Shown in pieces: positions 45,843 through 57,420 of a stretch of DNA of 64,000 nt. The notes below the pieces were generated by a model, which saw only the letters and a list, made by a program, of their open reading frames with translations, did no database searches and was not told the origin of the DNA. Numbering within the stretch: position 1 is the stretch's first letter; each line of letters opens with the position of its first letter. Made by a program: the position numbers and the translations under genes. The stretch comes from Haematobia irritans (taxonomy: Eukaryota; Arthropoda; Insecta; Diptera; Muscidae): NCBI RefSeq assembly GCF_050003625.1, contig NC_134398.1:101981498-102045497 (forward strand). Direction: 5' to 3'.

Positions 45843-47086
45843 GAAACAAATTTGCAAACTTAGAGGAAAACACCTCAGCTTTCACACACAGAAAAAAATT
45901 ATGTTGATATCATCATGCGTTCAAAAGTTGCAGAATTATTTCCAAAAAAGCGATTTGGAACTACTGTGCAGCGTAGTAATACTGAACTAAAATACTATGG
46001 AATATATGAACTAATCATATCAAGAACTTATCTAGATGAAAAAAAAATGGTGCAAATCATGGTCATTCTTACTATGGGTAAGTTCATTTTTCGTATGCCG
46101 GAATTGCAATATTACCATATAAAAGGCAATTTAATATACAGGACGAGTAAATTTTCTAATTATCAATGTTTTTCTCTTTCAGGATTTCGGTTTTTATTTC
46201 TTTTTCATTGTTTTTTAAAGGAAAGCAAAAATATAAGTTGTGTTCCTTTACCTACTACTACACAGAAAAAAATTCGGTAGTTAAACTAACATTAAATTTA
46301 ACTTATTTTTATTGGATAAAATTATTTGCGTAGTTAAATTAAAGTTAGTTAAATTTTCCACAGCTTAATGAAATCTTACTTTTTTAAGTATGTCTCAAAA
46401 ATTTTATGAACTAAACGTGAGTATAAAGTTCAATGACCGTACACATAAGTTCAATATGAATTAAAACAAATGAAAATTTTCGTACGATTTCCAAAAATAG
46501 TAAGAATGAATCTAGCAAAAAAAGCGTCGCCAAAAAAGTAATGAAAATGTTCTTTTTGGATGCGGAAGTGGTGCAAAATTGACGCAGAAGCGATGAATTT
46601 AACATGGGCTTGTCATAGGACGGAAGTCCTCCATTTCAACAGCCGTTGTACTGAGTTTGCATCACTTCTTTAGGTGTGATCCGAATTTTTTTTTTGGATG
46701 TAAATTAAACAATTCTGTGATATTTTGTCAAATAAATAATTTTTATAATTTTTAATGGATTCTAACGCTTGCGGAAACGTTTGACCTCAAATATTTTCAA
46801 AAATTCACAATTTTTTCCGATTGGATTTAGCACTTTTTTCGACAAAATTTAAATGATTTGTACCATTTTATGAATTCTTATTCTGTTTTTAACCTATTTG
46901 AAACAAAAAAAGTTAAAATTACCCATTAAAAGTATGAAAAAAAAGTAAGTTATAAAAAATTGAATTAAAAGAACATCTTGGGTTGTTAAAATAAAGAACA
47001 TCATTGTGAGTGCATCTTTTGGAAGTGCTTTTAAAGTTGTGCCTTTCGAAGAACTTCCAAATCTTTTGCTGGGGAACTACTGTATG
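45843..47086. other. Mixed AT-rich segment with CAC-type ends
   Basis: CACACAGAAAAAAATTATG at 45887 and CACAGAAAAAAATTCGGTAG at 46261 (preceded by TA) look like two more CAC-element left ends. The second is followed by repeated AGTTAAA motifs. Right ends were not found. The 121-codon open frame at 45915 shows no domain. Confidence 0.4.
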
Positions 47087-47639
47087 CACTGAAAAAACAG
47101 TGAACCCTTTTCCATTGCAAAATGAACTAAACTGTAGTAATATTGACCATGATTTAGCCCTTAAGATTTTTTCAACTTGTCTAGTTTATAATTCTCTTAA
47201 ATTTTAGTTAATCCATAACAATGTATTTTAGTTCATTTTTACAACACCATAAGATTTATATACCCCTACCAAGTTAAAAAGTCAGTATTATTTTGGTTTA
47301 CTTGCTTATTTTTTAGGAAACCCGATAATAAAAATTGGTTAACAGTCTCTTTAAAATGGCGACGACTAAACTATTTTTAAATCAATCATTCCACAGTAAA
47401 GAGAAATTAAATAATTAATTATTAAACTACCAAGTTAAAAAGTCAGTATTATTTTGGTTTACTTGCTTATTTTTGGGAAACCCGATAATAAAAATTGGTT
47501 AACAGTCTCTTTAAAATGTCGACGACTAAACTATTTTTAAATCAATCATTCCACAGTAAAGAGAAATTAAATAATTAAAGGAACAACAAACCGTTTTACT
47601 ATTATGAAAATTTTCATACAATAAAATTAAACTTTCTCT

Positions 47640-48767
47640 AAGCAAAATTACTTTATTATAAAAATTATGATGAAAGTTCTTAATACAATGTTTTTGTGAA
47701 TAAAAATTATGACCACGTGGAACAAGAAAGTAGTTTATTTAAACTCGCTTTTTGGACATTGTGACTTTTCCTTAGTTTTTTATTCATCGTAAGTATATTT
47801 TTCACATATCTTGCTGAAAAAAATGGAAGGAATAATGAAAATTGTTAAAAATTTACATGTAATAAAATATAATTTTTTAGCTCTTTAAATTAGCTTGTAA
47901 CTTACCATATTTGGGGGCATTTTATTAATGGTGTAAGGAATTCAACTTTTCTTAGATAAACGTGCCTCATAAAGTTTGTACCTGAAACAATTAGAGAAAT
48001 ATTGAATTAAGTAATATATTAACTCATAAAACTGTGTTGTTAGCGATGTGAAGGACATAATACAATAAATATTCTTGTTAAAAGAAAGCCAAAGTTTTAA
48101 TATAAAACTTACCAATTCTCTATTAAATTGTACGCTGAGGTTAAAAAGTTATCGAAATTCATTTGGGGTTACTCGGAAATTAAATATTTATTTTTTACAT
48201 TAAATAAAAAACATTAAATTGGTTTCCCAAAAATCTAATTAAAGAAATAATATGCATAAAAAAGTAAATATTCTGGTTAAAAAATGTTAAAGAAAGCTTA
48301 CCAATTCATAAAAATGTTTCCAAATTGTTATTCTGAAATTAAATATTTGTTTTTTTACATTAAAAATATTAAATTGGTTTCCAAAAATATTTGATTAAAG
48401 TAATACTAAAGTAAGGTATTAAAAACCTGTAATTTTGATAATAAAAATGTCATAAAACGTAAATATTCTAAAAAAGCCAATTTTTAAAAGAAAACTTACC
48501 ACTTCTCTATTAAACTATACGCTGAGGAGAAATATAAAAATTTGCCCGAATCTATCTGGGGTTGCTCTTAAATTAAATATTTTTTACAACAAACAAAAAC
48601 ATGAAACTGGTTAAAAAAATAATAATAATAATTAGCAAATAATAATATACATAAAGAATATTATTTTTTAAAAGAAAACCACATTGAAAAAAGAACACTT
48701 ACCTATTTATGATTAAACTATACGCTGAGGTGTAACAAACAATTTTCCAAATTCATCTGGAGTTACT
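47640..48767 (-). other. Exon-like array with splice signals in X copy 2
   Basis: Minus-strand blocks: 48767-48703 (65 nt, TTTCAG| ... |GTAAGT), 48566-48500 (67 nt), 48332-48302 (31 nt), 48177-48113 (65 nt, acceptor mutated to CG), 47981-47906 (76 nt, TTTCAG|GTAC ... ATG|GTAAGT), and a terminal block from 47813 with AATAAA near 47650. Positions and splice motifs correspond to those of X copy 1 despite clear sequence divergence. Confidence 0.55.
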
Positions 48768-48878
48768 CTGAAATTGAATATTTATTTTTTACATTGCATA
48801 ATAAAAATTAAATTAGATAAAACAATTTCAATATACTTTCCATTTCAGCATTTTTTCCTAAATATTGAACGTTCTTAA

Positions 48879-49159
48879 CCCTGGACAGTCATCCTTATTT
48901 TTTGTACACTAACGTCATCCTTCGTCATTTTGACTACGGCTTATTTCAAGATGGTATAATTTGCACTGTGAGCAAAAATGTGAACCAAAATTGAATTTAT
49001 TTTCTTATTCATTTTGTTTTTAATTAGAATACAACAAAAATTCATAAAATATTTGCATTTGTATAACTTAAATTTATCATTTCCCAATCGACTAAAATGC
49101 ATTTTAGATCGAAAGTGAAATTACGCGTCGTCATTTTGACGAAGGATGACTGTCCAGGG
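48879..49159. mobile_element. 281-bp piggyBac-type MITE, copy b
   Basis: Same ends as copy a and exact TTAA on both sides (48875-48878, 49160-49163). The empty site is present in X copies 3 and 4 (near 55790, TTCTTAATAACTTTTTTC). Confidence 0.9.
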
Positions 49160-51000
49160 TTAATAACTTTTTTCTAAGCTACCGATCATCACTTCGCCAT
49201 TGTACACCTCATCGCTAAAATATTAATAACTTTCATTTAAAAGTTTTAATAAACAAACACCAATATATGTCTCAAAAAACCAAAATATTCCATACCTTTA
49301 TATTCCCTTGTTACATACTTGTTAAAAAGGTGCAACAGCCCACCCCAACGCCAACTATACAACTGAAGCATGCCAAACAAAACCAAGCAAATCCAAAACA
49401 TATCTACAACAACAAAAACACATGTGCCTTCATTGAAAACAACACCTCATCCCGACAAATAAACCATTCGCGAATAATAAATACACACACAAACCACTGA
49501 CAGAACAAAAATAAAAACAACCCCACGCTCAGATATACACAACAACCCCATCACTCGCTACCATTTCTCATTATTGCATTGCATGCTCTCACTCTCAAAA
49601 AAATTTCAAGTAACATCATCTTTACATTAAACATATTCCACTTGGACTAGAAAGATCTCTGTACTATGCATTAGTTAATCACATCTGTCCACAATTTACT
49701 CTAAAAACAATACTCTTAAATGCATATCAGTATAAGAACGATGAAATGTTTAACTTAAAATTAGCAAAAACTTCATGAAATGATATCTACCCATTTTTGA
49801 CGAAAATTTCTATAAATTTAATTACATGTGAACTAAAAATATTTCCAACTATTATTAACTATAGGAATTGCCAGTAAGAAATTGCTATCCGCTTTCAAGT
49901 TCAATTTTCGTAAAAAAATATTTTCTCATACAAAAACTCTTTATAATAAATTACACTTATTATTTAGAAAGTATTTTACATTTCATAAGTAGTTTTATAG
50001 TATGACGAAAGAATTTTTAACTACCAGTTAAGAAAAATTTTAAGGAAATTTCCATCGTATTTTGTAGGCTATGAACTAAACGATTGCTACTTAAAATTTG
50101 TAAAATTTCCTTTCGAGTAGTTAATTTTCGTTAAAGATACGAAAAATTAACTAAAATTCTGGAAAATTCTTGTAATAAATTATTGTAAAAATCTTCTTAA
50201 ATTTACGAGACACTTTTTTTCTGTTTTGGCGCCAATTATTTTCTTCTTTATTTTAGTTAATTTTTTTTCTATGAGATGATGTAATTTCGTGAACTGCAGT
50301 TAAAAAGTATAACACGGCATTCAAATTTCAAAATGTGGAGTAAAATTTAGTTCAATTTTCATGCGAGGTAATTTATTCTTCCTATAAAACAGTTCACTTT
50401 TGTAGTGTAGGTACTACTTTTTATTAGAAACCATTCCTGAACCGCTAAAAATAGTAAAAGCAGTAAACAATTTTAATTTAGGGTTGCAAGACGGGCTTGA
50501 TTGTCAAGTTCTTTAATGCGTGTCAAGTGAAAAAATGATTTGTCAAGTTTTTTGTAAGTTAATTTTTTCTCTCTCTCATTTATTCTAGCTACATATGTAA
50601 TAATACTTAAAAACGAACGTTTATATTTCTAAAAAAAACACACATTGAAAGAGCATATTTTTACTATCAATAAAACTATAGTTGTATTTATACACCCTCA
50701 AAAAAAATCGCTTCTTTAACATATGTTCCAAACATATTTTGCAGGAAGCACATATATTATTGCATACTGCCGAAACATTAATATGTTTGTTTTATGTGAA
50801 CATATTATATGTTTGGAAGCATTTTGAGCCAAAAATATTATATGCTTGGAAGAATTTTTCCCAAACACGATTGTGCTCATTCCTTAACATACTCGTAATT
50901 TTCACTTCCACGAATTTTTTTAGTTATTGGCACCTTTCTCTGTAATACAAATAATGTTGAAGAAATTATTCACTTTTATAAATTTTTTAAATTTTACCTT

Positions 51001-51073
51001 TCGCCTGCACGGAGAATCGAACCGAGGACCATACAGTTTGTAAGCCAACACACTATCCCCTGGGCTACGTAGC
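51001..51073 (-). other. tRNA-like module 2 in family II copy 2
   Basis: Counterpart of 12046-12118: GTAGCCCAGGGGATAGTG and CTCGGTTCGATTCTCCG on the minus strand. Confidence 0.5.
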
Positions 51074-51159
51074 TGTTATAGTCACCAGTAGATAATTATC
51101 GTTTTACGATACGAGCCTATGCAAACATAACATTATTTAACAGAAACATACATTTGTTT

Positions 51160-51232
51160 GCTACGTGGAGCAGTGGTTAGCATGTCTGCCTTGCATGCAA
51201 AGGGTCGTGGGTTCAATCCCTGCTACGACCGA
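51160..51232 (+). other. tRNA-like module 1 in family II copy 2
   Basis: Counterpart of 11887-11959: 73 nt, A-box-like GGAGCAGTGGTTAGC, B-box GGGTTCAATCC. A T8 run begins 5 nt after the module, followed by a much longer T run, as in a Pol III terminator. Confidence 0.6.
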
Positions 51233-52539
51233 ACATTTTTTTTGTTTTTTTTTTTTTTTTTTTTTTAATTTACCCATTTATATTTATACTATATTAATTT
51301 TTTTTTTAATGAAACTTCGAAATGTGCGTTATTAAAGATTTATAGTCAGTAACAGTGCTTGATATAAACGAAATTGACTGATTTTTGGATAAAATATTAT
51401 TTTTTATTGCAAAAATAACAATCTTGTAATAAAAAACTGTTTTTGTACAAAACAAATTTGGAAGGAATTCAAAAACTAACAAAAGAAGAACGTGGAGTCG
51501 AGTATAAACATACATACATAATTTTATAATATAAACATAAATTTATTTAGGAGTGAACAGTTTTTTACTAGCATTTAACACCATCGCTCTAAAATTCCTT
51601 TTATTTTTCTTTAATAATTCATTTTAAAGAAAATAAACTTTTTAAATTGTTTTAGCTGTAAAACTCGAACTTAATGCCCGCTTTTATATTTGATGGTGTC
51701 CGTCAACTCCTCGTGGACTACTTTTTAATAAAGAGGAACTAAAGTTTGTTTTTTTACATTTTACTGTGTAATTTTTCACTATTTCCTCCTTATTTCATTT
51801 TACTGTCCCAACTCTAAAAAGAGTATAGTGCCCTTTCGTTATTTTTATGAAGACCCCTGATTTCTTTTAACGAACCAAGAAAAAAATTGTGCCCATAATG
51901 CCAAAATGATAAACAAAACACATGTCCACACATACATAAAATGCTGCTCTCAAGGCGAAAACATAAGCTGTTTGTTTTTCAAATGTCTATTCTCTTGGTT
52001 CAGAATGTATATTCTCTTTATTCAAATTAAATAATATTTAGACTTAAACATATCAACTTTTTGGCCTTATCATAAAACAGTTTTCCGAAACAACATACAA
52101 GCGGTTTCACAGAAATTGTTCTCTTTTGACTCTTTTGCTGTGTTATATTGATATCTTTCGTCAACTCTCCCGGTTTCCATCTTTATTTCTCTCTATACTC
52201 TCTCTGTCGCTTTGAATAAAATATCACAACATATGTATGTTTAGTCGAAATTTGTAAATTTTTATATGTTTGTATTCACACATATGATTTTTATGAAACA
52301 TTCATGCCCCAAACATAATATATTCTAACATATTAACATAGATGTCCCAAACATTTAGTGTTAGTTCAGGAACATTACATGTTCGCACTTAAATATATTG
52401 TGGTTTAAAGTCGAGCCCGAAACACATTTTGTTTACATCGGAACATATGAAAAACATATTTTTCTAACAGTGTAGGTACTAATATGATACACATATCTGT
52501 GCCATTATAATTATAATTTAAAAATATAGTTATCTTTAG

Positions 52540-52905
52540 GTATGTATCTCATTTGTGTTTTCTATCCTAATAAGCAATGTCTTTTGTGAAAAAGTATTTA
52601 GTGTTCTAAATAATTTATATACCAAATATAGGAATAGAATGACCTTTGACCTAATAAAAGCTGAACTATTAGTAAGAATAAATTTTAATGAGGATTGCAA
52701 ACACTTTCAAAACTTTTTAACGACACCCGATGGTAGAGAGTTAATTAATTCTGTATCTAAGGATACGAATTATATGTGGCAACATACTGATTTGTCATTG
52801 TTATATTATTTTTGTTTCTTTTACATTGTCTTTGGCATTTCAACTGTTTATGATATATTTGCTTTTATTCTAATAATTGTTATAAAAAATAAAAAAATAA
52901 ATTAA
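52540..52905 (+). pseudogene. hAT transposase C-terminal (dimerisation) exon, copy 0
   Basis: An acceptor-like TATCTTTAG ends at 52539. The frame then reads through ISNVFCEKVFSVLNNLYTKYRNRM and FDLIKAELLVRINFN, the conserved hAT C-terminal dimerisation signature, followed by NFLTTPDGREL. A hydrophobic, probably non-native tail follows up to the stop. The catalytic N-terminal two thirds are absent, so this is a stranded 3' exon. Confidence 0.75.
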
Positions 52906-53008
52906 CCCAATAGTATGAGTGTTTTTATTTGTCAAGTTTTTTTTTTTTTTAAATCAAGTTTTTGTGTTTTTTGATCAATGTCAAGCTGTTTGACAAATTG
53001 GATCTGGC

Positions 53009-53968
53009 AAGCGTATTTGGGACGCTGAATCCAAATCTGCACTTGGTAAAACGACTTGCAAAATTTAAAAACAATGTAAGCACGGCTTAAAGAGGATATT
53101 GTTAGAGAGTTTCGGATATTTTTTTTAATTTAATATGGTGAACCGTTTTCAAGTTATTCCAATGTATGTAGCGGAAGAGCCTTAATTTTGAACATAACGG
53201 TATATCTCGAAAAGCTGATAGAAAAACCCCAAGTGCAGATTTGGATTAAGCGACCTTAAATTACTAAAAATTTCAAATCAACACAAAGAAGTTAAATTTT
53301 GTTCCTCTGTGTCATTGTTCTTTTTTCTTAATTCCATTCCTTATAAAATTCTACGTACTCTAGAAAAAAGTATAGGAAAAATATGTGTACCTTTCTACCC
53401 TAGATTGAACGTTTCGAAAAAAGTACCAAAACATTGACCGACTCACCATATTCGGCACACCTATTAATGGACCAAAAGTACCTCTACGTTTTGAATTTCA
53501 TGCAAATCGGATACAAATTGTAATGCTTTGGAGCTAAAGACATTGACCAATTAAGGTATAGACATCTCAAATAAATTCACAGCGCTGTAGTTTGTCTGCA
53601 CACCGTAGAGGGCTCTTTTTCGTCTGCAATTGAGTGATTTTTTAATTTGGCTTTAATTTGTTTTCTTCTCTTTGTTCTCTTGATCAAATACCACATATTG
53701 GAAAAACATGTAAAATTCTATACATCCACACCTTTTTTGTAATGTAAATTGACTAATTTTTACGGTAATTCTCGTTTTCCAAAAAGAATTTGAGTCACTT
53801 GACTGCGCACTGCAAAAAAAAAAAACAAAACCATGGTGAATTATCAAAGTATGTCTCTATATTTAATTGGGGGCAAAATCGAAACTTAGGCCGATGTAGC
53901 CCATCTTCTCTGACTTTTTTTATTAAGTCTATAGATTAAATAATCCTTACAGACTAATTCTATAAATA
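53009..53968 (+). repeat. Segment Y, unit 1
   Basis: Begins with an imperfect foldback (AATCCAAATCTGCACTTGG at 53034 and CCAAGTGCAGATTTGGATT at 53239). It then continues with sequence that recurs inverted at 43900-44135. From 53127 it is part of the 6209-bp tandem repeat. No coding domain is seen. Confidence 0.6.
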
Positions 53969-56627
53969 CACACAGTGAACCCTTTTCCATTGCAAAATGA
54001 ACTAAACAGTAGAATATTGACCATGATTTAGCCCTTAAGATTTTTTTCAACTTGTCTAGTTTATAATTCTCTTAAATTTTAGTTCATCTATAACATTGTA
54101 GTTTAGTTCATTTTTACAACACCATAAGATTTATATACCCCTACCAAGTTAAAAAGTCAGTATTATTTTGGTTTACTTGCTTATTTTGTGGGAAACCCGA
54201 AAATCAATCATTCCACAGTACAGAGAAATTAAATAATTAAAGGAACAACAAACCGTTTTACAATTTCATACATTAAAATTAAACTTTCTTTAAGCAAAAG
54301 TACTTTATTATAAAAACTTATGATGAAAGTTCTTAATACAATGTTTTTCGTGAATAAAAATTATGACCACGTAGAACAGAGAGTAGTTCATTTGAACCCG
54401 CTGTTTGGACATTTTGACTTATCCTTTTTTTATTCATCGTAGGTAATTTTTTCACATATCTTGCTGGAAAAAATGGAAACAAAAATGAAAATTGTTAAAA
54501 ATTAACACCATGTAATGAAATATAATTTTTAATTCTTCATTTTAGCTTGTAACTTACCATATTTGGGGACATTTTATCAAATGGTGTAAGGAATTCAACT
54601 TTTCTTTGGAAAACGTATCTCATAAAATTTGTACCTGAAACAATTAGAGAAATAATGAAGTATTCTATATAAACTCATAAAACGGTGCTCTTATCGATTT
54701 GAAGGATATAATAAAATAAATATTCTAGTTGAAAGAAAGTTTTAATATACAACTTACCAATTCTCTATTAAATTGTACCCTGAGGGGAAATATAAAAAGT
54801 TATCCTAATTTATTTGGGTTACTCTGAAATTAAATATTTATTTTTTACATTAAATAAAATTATTAAATAGGTTTTCAAAAAATCTAATGAAAAAAATAAT
54901 AATATGCTTAAAAAACCAAATATTCTTGATAACCCTACACAGTCATTATTCGTCAAAATGACGACACGTAATTTCATTTTCGATTTAAAATGCATTTTAG
55001 TCTATTGGGAAATAGTAAATTTAAGTTATACTAATTCGACCGTTTTATGAATTTTTGTTTTATACTTCTTCAAACCAAATTGAATAAGAAAATAAATTCA
55101 AGTTTGGTTCACTTTTTCGCTCACGATGAAAATTATAGCTTCTTGAAATCAGCCGAAGTTAAAATGACGAAGGATGACGTTAATGTACAAAAAATAAGGA
55201 TGACTGTCGAGGGTTAAAAGAAAGTTAAAGAATCCTTACCAATTCACTATTAAATTACAGGCAAAGGAGTACTAAAAATTTTTCAAAATTTTTAAGGGTT
55301 TATTCTGAAATTAAATATTTGTTTTTACATTAAAAATATTACATTGGATTCCAAAAAATTTGATTAAAGAAATACTAAAATAAGGTATTAAAAACCTGTA
55401 ATTTTGATGATAAAAAGGTCACAAAAACGTAAATAATCTATTTGAAATAAAGCCAATTTTTAAAAGAAAACCTATCAATTCTCTATTTTTTAAATTTGTT
55501 CGAATCCACCTGGAGTTGCTCTGAAATTAAATATTGTTTTTACAACAAAGAAAAACATTAAACTGGTTTGCAAAAAAAAAAAAATAATTAACAAATAATA
55601 ATATACATAAAAAATATTCTTTTTAAAAGAAAGTCATATTAAAAAAATACTTATCAATTTATGAATAAACTATACGCTGAGATATAACAAAAATTTTCCA
55701 AATTCATCTGGAATTGAATATTAATTTTTTACATAGAATAATAAAAATTTCAATACACTTTCAATTTCAACATATTTTCCTAAATATTCTTAATAACTTT
55801 TTTCTAAACTACCGATAAAATATTAATAACTTTCATTTAAAAGGTTTAATAAACAAACACCAATATAAGTCTCAAAAATCCAAAATATTCCATGCCTTTA
55901 TATTCCCTTGTTGCATACCTACTTAAAAGATGCAACAGCCCACGCCAACGCCAACTATAGAACTGAAGCATGCCAAACAAAACCAAGCAAAGCCAAAACA
56001 TTCCTACAACAACAAAAACACATGTGCCTTTATTGAAAACAACACCTCATCCAGCCAAATAAACCATCCGCGAATAACAAACACACACACACAAACCACT
56101 AAATGAAAAAAAAAATAAAAATAACCCCACGCTCATGTATACACAACAAAACTCAAGTAACATCATCTTTACATTAATCACATTCCACTATGCCGATAAA
56201 GATCTCTGTACTATGCATTAGTTCATCGCAACTGCTGGCAATTTACTCTAAGAATAATATTCGTAAAGGCACACCAGTTTATGAACGATGAAACGTTTAA
56301 CTTAAAATTTGCAAAATTTTCATGAAATGTTATCTACCATTTTTGACGAAAATGTCTATAAATTTAATTACATGTGAACTAAAAATATTTCATTGGGTAA
56401 TTTTTTACCAACAATTATTAACTATAGGAATTGTCAGTAAGAAATTGCTATCCACTTTCAAGTTCATTTTTCGTAAAAAAATATTTGCTCATACCAAAAA
56501 ATTTTATAGTAAATTGCACTTATTATTTAGAAAATACTTTACATTTCACAAGTAGTTTTATAGCATGACAAACGAATTTTTAACTACCAGTTAAGAAATT
56601 TTTTAAGGAAATTTCCTTCGTATTTTT
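53969..56627 (-). mobile_element. Element X, copy 3 (truncated)
   Basis: Starts CACACAGTGAACCCTTTTCC after TA. The far end is lost at about 56627, where it joins directly to the hAT fragment. It carries the piggyBac MITE at 54933 and degraded splice-flanked blocks on the minus strand (54556-54635, about 54760-54820, 55670-55735). Confidence 0.8.
54933..55213. mobile_element. 281-bp piggyBac-type MITE, copy c
   Basis: Inverted relative to copy a and at the corresponding place in X. The left flank has decayed to ATAA; the right flank is TTAA. Confidence 0.85.
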
Positions 56628-56839
56628 TGTTTTTTGTAAGTTAATTTTTTTCTCTCTCATTTATTCTAGCTACATATGTAATAATACTTAAAAACGAACG
56701 TTTATATTTCTAAAAAAAACACACATTGAAAGAGCATATTTTTACTATCAATAAAACTACAGTTGTATTTATAGGTACTAATATGATACACATATCTGTG
56801 CCATTATAATTATAATTTAAAAATATAGTTATCTTTAGG

Positions 56840-57204
56840 TATGTATCTCATTTGTGTTTTCTATCCTAATAAGCAATGTCTTTTGTGAAAAAGTATTTAG
56901 TGTTCTAAATAATTTATATACCAAATATAGGAATAGAATGACCTTTGACCTAATAAAAGCTGAACTATTAGTAAGAATAAATTTTAATGAGGATTGCAAA
57001 CACTTTCAAAACTTTTTAACGACACCCGATGGTAGAGAGTTAATTAATTCTGTATCTAAGGATACGAATTATATGTGGCAACATACTGATTTGTCATTGT
57101 TATATTATTTTTGTTTCTTTTACATTGTCTTTGGCATTTCAACTGTTTATGATATATTTGCTTTTATTCTAATAATTGTTATAAAAAATAAAAATATAAA
57201 TTAA
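56840..57204 (+). pseudogene. hAT transposase C-terminal exon, copy 1
   Basis: Same exon as 52540-52905 at offset 4299, differing by a single residue near the end. An acceptor-like TTTAG precedes it. Confidence 0.75.
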
Positions 57205-57420
57205 CCCAATAGTATGAGTGTTTTTATTTGTCAAGTTTTTTTTTTTAAATCAAGTTTTTTTGTTTTTTGATCAATGTCAAGCTGTTTGACAAATTGGATC
57301 TGGCAAGCGTATTTGGGACGCTGAATCCAAATCTGCACTTGGTAAAACGACTTGCAAAATTTAAAAACAATGTAAGCACGGCTTAAAGAGGATATTGTTA
57401 GAGAGTTTCGGATATTTTTT

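Larger units (their letters stand above)
47087..50225 (-). mobile_element. Element X, copy 2 (3.1 kb)
   Basis: Inverted relative to copy 1. It starts CACTGAAAAAACAGTGAACC and ends TTTACGAGACACTTTTTTTC. It contains its own piggyBac MITE at 48879-49159 and lacks the one found in copies 1 and 3. The exon-like array is on the minus strand (47640-48767). No protein is recognised. Confidence 0.8.
50693..52472 (-). mobile_element. Family II 'CAC' element, copy 2 (1780 bp)
   Basis: Reverse complement of 10647-12426 and exactly the same length. It is flanked by TA (50691-50692, 52473-52474). The uninterrupted site is visible at 56770 and 62979 (TGTATTTATAGGTACTAAT), proving the boundaries and the 2-bp target duplication. 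Confidence 0.95.
50484..53008 (+). mobile_element. hAT remnant containing family II copy 2
   Basis: Left region AGGGTTGCAAGACGGGCTTG and right region complement CTTGCCAGATCCAATTTGTC suggest hAT-like ends with TGTCAAGTTTTTT subterminal repeats, but no 8-bp duplication could be fixed. It carries only the last exon of a transposase. Outer limits are uncertain. In the tandem copies (56627-57420, 62836-63629) the left end is deleted. Confidence 0.5.

Noticed and set aside
45915..46280. 121-codon open frame as a small gene.
   Set aside because: It includes GTAAGT- and TTTCAG-like sites but no domain, and the region resembles diverged X/CAC-element debris.
3644..52472. Large inverted duplication: families I, II and X lie in one orientation on the left and the opposite on the right.
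   Set aside because: An inverted duplication would reverse the order of the elements. On both sides the order is I then X/II. Insertion sites and flanks differ, so the copies are independent insertions.
53653..53847. 64-codon minus-strand frame repeated at 59862, related to 43776-44036.
   Set aside because: Similarity is that of the whole Y repeat, not a protein domain; the start and end are not shared.
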